From Tissierellales bacterium (lineage in GTDB: Bacteria; Bacillota; Clostridia; Tissierellales; Tissierellaceae): a stretch of DNA of 64,000 bases. The stretch spans positions 62,001 to 126,000 of the forward strand of contig JASLBE010000017.1 in the NCBI GenBank assembly GCA_030146705.1, in the 5' to 3' direction. Made by a program: the position numbers and the translations under genes. This document shows, piece after piece, positions 58,256 through 64,000 of this stretch (position 1 is the first letter of the stretch; the number at the start of each line of letters is the position of its first letter). The notes under the pieces are model-generated. The model was not told the origin of the DNA and did not search any database. It saw only the letters and a program-made list of their open reading frames with translations.

Positions 58256-59623
58256 ATGGAAGAAAATAATAAATTAGCTAGTGAAAGTGTGGGGAGTCTT
58301 CTTTTCTCCCTGGCCCTGCCTGCAATTATAGGCCAAGTGGTCAACCTACTTTACAACCTAGTAGACAGGATTTATATTGGCCATATTAAAGATATTGGGG
58401 GGCTTGCCTTAACTGGGGTTGGGGTTGCCAGTCCCATTGTTATTATAATTTCTGCCTTTGCTGCCCTAATAGGTATGGGCGGGGGGCCAAGAATGGCTAT
58501 TATGATGGGGAAGAAAAAAGAGGAGGAGGCCAAGAAAATCTTGGGTAATTCAGCTAGTAGCCTGGTCTTTCTCTCCCTTGTTTTGACTGTGTTTTTCTCA
58601 ATTTTTAACAAGAAACTCCTAGTGGTCTTTGGTGCCAGTGAGGCTACCCTAAAGTACGCCCTAGAATATATGGAGATCTACACCCTAGGGACAATCTTTG
58701 TCCAGCTTGCCATTGGATTAAATCCTTTTATTTCAACCCAGGGTTTTTCTAAAACCAGTATGGCAACTGTCTTAATTGGGGCTGCCCTTAATATTGTCCT
58801 TGACCCTATTTTTATCTTTGCCTTTAAGATGGGGGTTAGGGGGGCTGCCCTTGCAACGGTTATATCCCAAGCTGTTTCAGCAGTTTGGGTCTTGAAATTT
58901 TTAACTAGTGGTAGAAGTTATATAAAAATAGAGAAAAAATATTTAAGGCTAAAAAAGGAAGTAATCCTACCTATTTTAGCCCTAGGACTTTCTCCTTTTA
59001 TTATGCAGGTTACAGAAAGTGCAACCTATATTGTATTTAATAGTAACCTCCAAAAATATAGTGGGGACATTGCCGTTGGTAGTATGACTATTTTAACCTC
59101 TGCCATGCAGTTTATGTTCCTGCCCCTTTCTGGACTTACCCAAGGGGCCCAGCCAATTTTAAGCTACAACTATGGGGCCAATAACCTAGAGAGGGTCAAG
59201 CAGGCCTTTAAGTACCTGCTTTTCTCTGCTGTTATCTATAGTGGTGTCTTCCTTGGCCTAATTTTAATGAAGCCTAGTCTTTTTGTAAGTATCTTTACCA
59301 AGGATAAGGAGATTATTGAAATGGCAACCTGGGGAATTAGGATCTTTATGGCAAGTTCTGTTTTTATGGGGGTTCAAATTAGCTGCCAACAAACTTTTGT
59401 AGCCTTGGGCAATGCTAAAACTTCACTTTTTTTGGCAGTTTTAAGGAAGATTATTCTTTTAATCCCCCTTATTTATATCCTGCCAAACTTTTTTGAGAAC
59501 AAGGTTTTTGCAGTCTTCTTGGCTGAACCAATAGCAGACTTTACTGCAGCAAGTGTAACTGCTATTTTATTTTATAGGAACTTTAAGGGCCTATTTAAAG
59601 TCAAGGCCAAGGAAAGTTTATAA
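58256..59623 (+). CDS. MATE-family efflux transporter
   Basis: Membrane protein of 455 aa with 12 helices in two related halves. First half motif: LPAIIGQVVNLLYNLVDRIYIGHI; second half: PLSGLTQGAQPILSYNYGA. It exports organic cations or drugs using a Na+ or H+ gradient. Substrate unknown. Confidence 0.93.
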   Translation: MEENNKLASESVGSLLFSLALPAIIGQVVNLLYNLVDRIYIGHIKDIGGLALTGVGVASPIVIIISAFAALIGMGGGPRMAIMMGKKKEEEAKKILGNSASSLVFLSLVLTVFFSIFNKKLLVVFGASEATLKYALEYMEIYTLGTIFVQLAIGLNPFISTQGFSKTSMATVLIGAALNIVLDPIFIFAFKMGVRGAALATVISQAVSAVWVLKFLTSGRSYIKIEKKYLRLKKEVILPILALGLSPFIMQVTESATYIVFNSNLQKYSGDIAVGSMTILTSAMQFMFLPLSGLTQGAQPILSYNYGANNLERVKQAFKYLLFSAVIYSGVFLGLILMKPSLFVSIFTKDKEIIEMATWGIRIFMASSVFMGVQISCQQTFVALGNAKTSLFLAVLRKIILLIPLIYILPNFFENKVFAVFLAEPIADFTAASVTAILFYRNFKGLFKVKAKESL

Positions 59624-59645
59624 GACTAGTCTTATAAACTTTTCC
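59613..59645 (+). terminator. Perfect 30-base palindrome after the MATE gene
   Basis: The half-site AAAGTTTATAAGACT inverts exactly with no loop (centre CTAG, 59613-59642). It covers the MATE stop codon. Four Ts end it, so it is likely a terminator. Confidence 0.75.
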
Positions 59646-59647
59646 CG

Positions 59648-59656
59648 TGCTATAAT
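59648..59656 (+). promoter_or_regulatory. Extended -10 promoter for ywlG
   Basis: TGC followed by TATAAT (59651-59656) lies 42 bases before the start, with no clear -35 box. Confidence 0.5.
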
Positions 59657-59697
59657 ATAAGTAGAAACTATAGGTATTTAAATTAGGAGGTTATATT

Positions 59698-60249
59698 ATG
59701 GACCTAGAATTAATAAAAAAAGAATTTAATCAAGCTATTGATGACTTACTGGCTGTGGCAAATCTAAAGCCTAAAGACAGCCTGGTTCTTGGTGGCAGTA
59801 CTAGTGAAATTATTGGTGAAAATATTGGTTCTGCTACTAATTTAGATGTTTCAAATGTAATAGTTGAAACCTTTGTAAAAAGAATGGAAGAGGAGGGCAT
59901 CTTTCCCATTGTCCAGTGCTGTGAACACCTAAATAGGGCCCTGGTTGTAGAAAGGGACTATGCTGAATTATATGACCTTATGCCAGTAAATGTTCTTCCT
60001 GTGGGAAATGCTGGTGGTGGTCTGGCAACTTCTAGTATGGAAATCTTTAAAGACCCTGTGGTTGTAGAAAGGGTAAAGAGGGTCAGCTCTGGAATAGATA
60101 TTGGAGATGTTTTCATAGGTATGCACCTAGACCAAGATAGGGTAGGGGTTGTTGTTAGGTCTTCAGTAGAAAAAATTGGATCTGCCCACCTGTCTATGAT
60201 CAGGACTAGGGAAAGACTAATTGGTGGAACCCGTGCCAAGCACTATTAA
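59698..60249 (+). CDS. ywlG: YwlG/UPF0340 (TIGR01440) family protein
   Basis: Protein of 183 aa. Family motifs include LVLGGSTSEIIGENIG, VQCCEHLNRALVVERD and the C-terminal GMHLDQDRVGVVVRSS. The fold is related to arginine repressor or thiolase-like proteins, but the role is not established. AGGAGG precedes the ATG. Confidence 0.9.
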   Translation: MDLELIKKEFNQAIDDLLAVANLKPKDSLVLGGSTSEIIGENIGSATNLDVSNVIVETFVKRMEEEGIFPIVQCCEHLNRALVVERDYAELYDLMPVNVLPVGNAGGGLATSSMEIFKDPVVVERVKRVSSGIDIGDVFIGMHLDQDRVGVVVRSSVEKIGSAHLSMIRTRERLIGGTRAKHY

Positions 60250-60274
60250 TAGCCTATGCTAAAATATATAATAA

Positions 60275-60305
60275 AAAAAACAGGACTGGCCAGTCCTGTT
60301 TTTTA
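60275..60305 (+). terminator. Bidirectional terminator
   Basis: A perfect 22-base palindrome (arm AACAGGACTGG) has A and T runs on both sides between ywlG and the lipoprotein gene. Confidence 0.9.
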
Positions 60306-60926
60306 TATATCTAATTTTTTCCACTTGTCTACAAAATCATATGCCGATTTTACTTTTTCTATGTCTAAATCCATTTCTTCTGCCAAGTTTTCATAGGCCA
60401 AGTCCTTATTAATACCAGCCTCCAGCCTATCTTGGATTTCCTCATAAATGTCATATTCTACTTTATTAGGTTTTTTACTCCAGTCCTTTTCATAAGCATT
60501 ATAGCGGCTAATTTCACCATTTTTATATAGGACAGTTCCTAAACTATAGCCTGTCCTGTTTAAAAGGTCATTATCGCTTAAAAGGACTAGTACTCCATCT
60601 TTCGACTTATCAAAATCCAGGTTATTTAAAATATCCCTTAAGATTTCAATAGTTTCATCCCTATTAACTTCTTTTTCTGTAACAGCCCTTACTAAGTGAA
60701 AATCATAGGACTCCCTTGCATCATTTTGTTCCTGGACTTCATCACTTTTAATTTCATAGGCTATACTTGTATTTACACCCTCGAAATCCCCAAATTCCTC
60801 ATATGCACTCTCAATAAGTTCTTCCTTCATCTCAAGAGCAGTTTTGGCATCAATACTATCTAGGGTACAACCTACTAATAAAGTAGAGCTAAGTAATAAA
60901 GTTAATACTAGTTTAAGACTTCGCAA
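60303..60926 (-). CDS. Putative lipoprotein of unknown function
   Basis: Protein of 207 aa. A signal peptide with lipobox LVGC (Cys20) predicts a lipid anchor on the outer face of the membrane. The rest is charged and mostly helical, with no known motif. The start is TTG after GAGGTGA. It follows the DUF951-MscS gene group on the same strand. Confidence 0.78.
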   Translation of the reverse strand: MRSLKLVLTLLLSSTLLVGCTLDSIDAKTALEMKEELIESAYEEFGDFEGVNTSIAYEIKSDEVQEQNDARESYDFHLVRAVTEKEVNRDETIEILRDILNNLDFDKSKDGVLVLLSDNDLLNRTGYSLGTVLYKNGEISRYNAYEKDWSKKPNKVEYDIYEEIQDRLEAGINKDLAYENLAEEMDLDIEKVKSAYDFVDKWKKLDI

Positions 60927-60981
60927 ACTATCACCTCGGTGTTATTATATCAAAAAAGTTAGATATACTTTAAATTGTTAA

Positions 60982-61224
60982 CTAATTTTCTTTTTCTTCT
61001 CCTTGCCTGTAATGGACTATACTTACGAACTTATCCTTCTCCCTATCTAGGATTTTTCTAACTCTTTTTTCAAACTCTATCCTAGTCATCCAAACCTGCC
61101 TATCACATCCAAGGCACTTAAGTTTTATATCAACACCAGTCCTTGTTATCTCCCACTTGTTTTCCCCACAAGGGTGGCCCTTTTTCAAGCTTACAATATC
61201 TCCTAATTCATAGTGTAAAATCAT
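60982..61224 (-). CDS. DUF951 (YyzM-like) protein
   Basis: Protein of 80 aa with LGDIVSLKKGHPCGENKWEITRTGVDIKLKCLGCDRQVWM. CG, CLGC and nearby His may bind metal. Function is unknown. It overlaps mscS by 4 bases. In B. subtilis the DUF951 gene yyzM lies in the rpsF region near oriC, as here. Confidence 0.9.
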   Translation of the reverse strand: MILHYELGDIVSLKKGHPCGENKWEITRTGVDIKLKCLGCDRQVWMTRIEFEKRVRKILDREKDKFVSIVHYRQGEEKEN

Positions 61225-62084
61225 TTTTCATCTCCCCCATCTATTACTATTTTAGGATATGGAATTTCTATCTTGGCCTCTTCTAAGTATTCCTTCCCCA
61301 TCTTTCTTAAATCTCTTTCAACTGCCCATTGGTCTCCTGACCTAACCATAGCAGTAATCCTAATATCTACACTGGAATCTCCTAGGTTTTCTACCCCATT
61401 AACACTAGGACCCTCTTTTATTATATTTTTATACTTTTCCTTTACATCCCTGCACATATTATTAAGGACCCCTACAGCCTGGTCTATGTTTTCCTCATAG
61501 GCTATGGACATAATAACCAAAGACCTTTGTGCCCCCCTGCTCATATTAGTTATCTCAACTATATGCCCATTGGGAAGGGTATGGAGGTCACCATTAAAAT
61601 CCCTAATTTTAGTAGTCCTTAAGCCTAATTCTTCTACAATCCCCTCAAATCCTTGGAGCTTAACATGGTCCCCAACTACATAAGAGTTTTCCTGCAGGAT
61701 GAAAAAACCTGATATAACATCCTTAACCAGGGACTGGGCTCCAAAACCTATGGCAACTCCTCCGACTCCTGCTGTTGCCAAAAGAGACCTAGTATCTATC
61801 CTAAAAATTTCTAAAATCATTAGGACTGCATAAAAATAAACTAAAATTTTCCCAGTCTTCTTAACCAATCTTGCTATTGTATCAAACCGTCTAGCACTTA
61901 GCCCCGACATCTTTTTCTTCTTATTTTCAACAGTAGTATCTATAAAGCCCCTAAATAGTTTTATGGCTATTTTAGCAAGGGCTAAAATTACCACAGCCTG
62001 GACTAGTTTTCCTAAAAAATTAGGCCTACCTGCCGTATTTAAAAAATAACTTTTAATCCTCCTAATACTGTACATCTTCTTCAT
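61221..62084 (-). CDS. mscS: Small-conductance mechanosensitive channel, MscS family
   Basis: Protein of 287 aa with about three membrane helices. The pore helix and beta domain show GVGGVAIGFGAQSLVKDVISGFFILQEN and GFEGIVEELGLRTTKIRDFNGDLHTLPNG. It opens under membrane tension to release solutes. Confidence 0.93.
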   Translation of the reverse strand: MKKMYSIRRIKSYFLNTAGRPNFLGKLVQAVVILALAKIAIKLFRGFIDTTVENKKKKMSGLSARRFDTIARLVKKTGKILVYFYAVLMILEIFRIDTRSLLATAGVGGVAIGFGAQSLVKDVISGFFILQENSYVVGDHVKLQGFEGIVEELGLRTTKIRDFNGDLHTLPNGHIVEITNMSRGAQRSLVIMSIAYEENIDQAVGVLNNMCRDVKEKYKNIIKEGPSVNGVENLGDSSVDIRITAMVRSGDQWAVERDLRKMGKEYLEEAKIEIPYPKIVIDGGDEK

Positions 62085-62091
62085 AAACTAG

Positions 62092-63303
62092 TTATTCCTC
62101 CTCAACTTCCAGCTCTTTAACAGTCTTTTTATAAAATCCATATTTGTCATTGTCAAGTAAAAATATAGTATCCTGGTTTACATCAACCTGTAAAACTTCT
62201 TGCTTGTGGTCTAGGAAAACCTCCCCATTTTTAACCAGCACAAGACCATTTTCATTATAGAGGATAAGCTCATCTTTAAACAAGCCCCTCTCAAATAGTT
62301 TTATCCCAGTATATTGTTCAGTAAAGGTTAAATCTTCCTTGGTTTCACCCTTGTTGTCTAGGATGGTCAAATGGTTACCATTTAAAACATAGATATTATT
62401 TCCCTCAACCTCCATATTTTTTATCAAGGGGAAGTCCCTCTTCCAAGCAATCTCATTTTCTGATATATAATAGAGGTTATTATCTGTAAGAACTAAAAGG
62501 TTACCCAGGTTTATATACTTTAAGTCTAGGACTATTTCCCCATCAAAGTAAAGACTTTCCTTATCCCTTAAGTTACTATACAAGTCCAGCCTTGTTCCAA
62601 GAGATTTCTCATCTATATTTAAGACAGCTATGGCGACCTTTTCCTTGCTTGGAAAATAATCATAAGTCAAGATACTTTCCCCATCATAAGCATACTTCAT
62701 AGTATTGTTAAAGCTACTATCTATTATCCCTATGGCTTCACTTCCATCCTTCTTAGTATGGTAGATTAGGTTGTCCGCTTCCTCCCTCATACTAAACAAG
62801 GGGCTATTTAATGGGATCCTCTCAACCATTTCTGCCTTTGAGTTTAAGAAATATATTATCCCATCTTCTGGATTGCCTAAAAATATGTACTTATTCCCTG
62901 GAACTATTATTGGGTCATACATATTTAAGGCCATATTATAGCTAAGTCCCTCCTCAGTTAAGGACCTTAGAAATATCTTCCCATTTTGCCATTTATAAAG
63001 ATAATTTTTATACATGCCAAACTTGGTCCCCTCTAAATTTTCTATAGAGTCTTCCATTTTTAAGACATTTACCTTTTCTATATTTTTTCCAGGCAGGCTA
63101 AGGCCGGAAAATTTACCTGGCTTAAAAATTAAAAACAAGATACCAACTACCAGGAAGAATAAGGCCAGGACCAGCTTAGGGTCCCTTAGCTTAAATTTTC
63201 CAGGCCTTATTTTTTTAAAATCAATCTTTTTACCTAGCCTAGGCTTATTTTTTTCCTCTGTTTCTCCTATTTTATTTTCCTTATTATCTATATTATTATC
63301 CAT
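62092..63303 (-). CDS. Membrane-anchored beta-rich protein of unknown function
   Basis: Protein of about 403 aa. A basic cytosolic N-terminus (~45 residues) is followed by one transmembrane helix (LVLALFFLVVGILFLIF). The large extracellular part consists of repeated short beta strands with W/Y-NG and hydrophobic turns, suggesting a propeller-like fold. No catalytic motif is seen. GGGGAG favours ATG 63303 over 63315. Its stop is just upstream of mscS. Confidence 0.72.
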   Translation of the reverse strand: MDNNIDNKENKIGETEEKNKPRLGKKIDFKKIRPGKFKLRDPKLVLALFFLVVGILFLIFKPGKFSGLSLPGKNIEKVNVLKMEDSIENLEGTKFGMYKNYLYKWQNGKIFLRSLTEEGLSYNMALNMYDPIIVPGNKYIFLGNPEDGIIYFLNSKAEMVERIPLNSPLFSMREEADNLIYHTKKDGSEAIGIIDSSFNNTMKYAYDGESILTYDYFPSKEKVAIAVLNIDEKSLGTRLDLYSNLRDKESLYFDGEIVLDLKYINLGNLLVLTDNNLYYISENEIAWKRDFPLIKNMEVEGNNIYVLNGNHLTILDNKGETKEDLTFTEQYTGIKLFERGLFKDELILYNENGLVLVKNGEVFLDHKQEVLQVDVNQDTIFLLDNDKYGFYKKTVKELEVEEE

Positions 63304-63386
63304 ATTACTCCCCATATCTCTAAAGTATATTTTCTCCTAGTTAATTATACCATAATTTATAGGTCCAGGCTTTTAACTAGCTAGTT

Positions 63387-64000
63387 TTAGTCTAAAGACT
63401 TAAAAAAATCTTCCAGCTTAGTATTTACCAAGTCCCCATATTCAAAAACTAAAAAATGGCTCCCATTTAAGACATTAGAAATTTTTAAATTTGAAAAATT
63501 TTCCCTTAGCCTATAAAAACTTTCATACTTGAAAAAATTACTTTTTCCACCAAAAATCAAAAGACTTGGAAGCCCTATACTTATCCCAGTAAAATCTGCC
63601 TGGCAAAGTTCTCTATACATACAATAAAAGGCCTCCTTATTGGTCCTCGCCATCTCCTGTAAAAGACCAGACCCTTCCTTGCCATTTAAACTAAAGTTTA
63701 AAAATTTTTCCAAGTAGCCCCTATAGTCCTTCTCTATTAGGTCTAGGTCTTCCTTGGCGTCCTTAATAAAATATTGGCCCTTTTTAAAACCAAAACCATA
63801 GTCCTGGTCATTTACAAACTTTAAGACCATATCAATTAAAACTAGGCCCCCTATTTCCTCCTCACCATATAGGTCTAAATACTTTAAGACTATATGGACA
63901 CCTAGGGACCAGGCAATAATAATAGGCTTATTAAGGTCTAGTTGCCCTATTAGGTCTTTTAAGTCCCTGGCCAAGGCTCCTAAAGAATAGTCACTAGCAA
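63387..64000 (-). CDS. Alpha/beta hydrolase, truncated at the window edge
   Basis: The reading frame stays open to the last base, so the true start lies beyond it; a TTG at 63974 is probably internal. The visible segment begins SDYSLGALARDLKDLIGQL and includes the nucleophile elbow AWSLG and a late GSHFLVFEYGD with the likely catalytic His. Substrate unknown. Confidence 0.85.
   Translation of the reverse strand, partial: ASDYSLGALARDLKDLIGQLDLNKPIIIAWSLGVHIVLKYLDLYGEEEIGGLVLIDMVLKFVNDQDYGFGFKKGQYFIKDAKEDLDLIEKDYRGYLEKFLNFSLNGKEGSGLLQEMARTNKEAFYCMYRELCQADFTGISIGLPSLLIFGGKSNFFKYESFYRLRENFSNLKISNVLNGSHFLVFEYGDLVNTKLEDFFKSLD

Noticed and set aside
1..64000. CRISPR array, insertion sequence, integrase or prophage genes
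   Set aside because: No regularly spaced direct repeats, transposase, integrase or phage structural proteins were found. Repeated sequence was limited to terminators and the tandem darA genes.

Overview
The window comes from a low-GC Gram-positive bacterium of the Firmicutes. Signs of this are strong AGGAGG ribosome-binding sites, consensus sigma-A promoters, T-box leaders, RicT, BofA, FtsH, GdpP, and DnaD/DnaI-type primosome genes. Coding regions use AGG for Arg and CTA for Leu heavily, and a tRNA-Arg(CCU) gene that reads AGG is present. FeoABC, a 2x[4Fe-4S] ferredoxin and corrinoid salvage suggest an anaerobe. My best guess is Tissierellia/Peptoniphilaceae (Anaerococcus/Peptoniphilus-like). 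That is an inference from style and gene content, not a database result. I saw no prophage, insertion sequence or CRISPR array.

The left 24 kb, read on the minus strand, closely follows the origin-proximal block of Bacillus subtilis: dnaX, ebfC, recR, (insert), bofA, rplY, tmk, darA, darA paralogue, holB, ricT, ferredoxin, trmN6, rsmI, abrB (opposite strand), nurA-herA (insert), yabE (opposite strand), metG, tatD. Three things differ from that order. A second DarA gene sits where yaaR would be, a ferredoxin gene lies between ricT and trmN6, and a HerA-NurA DNA-end-processing pair is inserted between abrB and yabE. The 13.2-20.6 kb insert carries pepA, yibE/F, ftsH, two membrane proteins, an SLH-SPOR surface protein and an IscU-like scaffold.

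The middle holds sppA, an RDD protein, a serine hydrolase, a tRNA-Ser(GGA)-SRP RNA transcription unit, dnaJ-clpB, a CsoR-type copper operon (copA-copZ-csoR) and a Fur-type ferrous iron operon (feoABC). The copper and iron operons diverge from one intergenic region. Nicotinate phosphoribosyltransferase and a cobT-cobU-cobS-cobC nucleotide-loop operon follow, then a sodium-dependent symporter, tadA, tRNA-Arg(CCU), a D,D-carboxypeptidase and T-box-controlled serS.

The right end carries replication and ribosome genes: dnaI, a DnaD protein with four C-terminal modules, dnaB, rplI, gdpP, yybS, and the rpsF-ssb-rpsR operon with a structured leader. After these come a MarR-MATE pair, ywlG, a lipoprotein, DUF951, MscS, an anchored beta-rich protein and a truncated alpha/beta hydrolase. 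This content implies that oriC lies not far beyond the right end. Two themes link distant genes. For c-di-AMP, GdpP degrades the nucleotide and two DarA paralogues may sense it. For serine, the serS T-box specifier TCC matches the tRNA-Ser(GGA) encoded 21 kb away.
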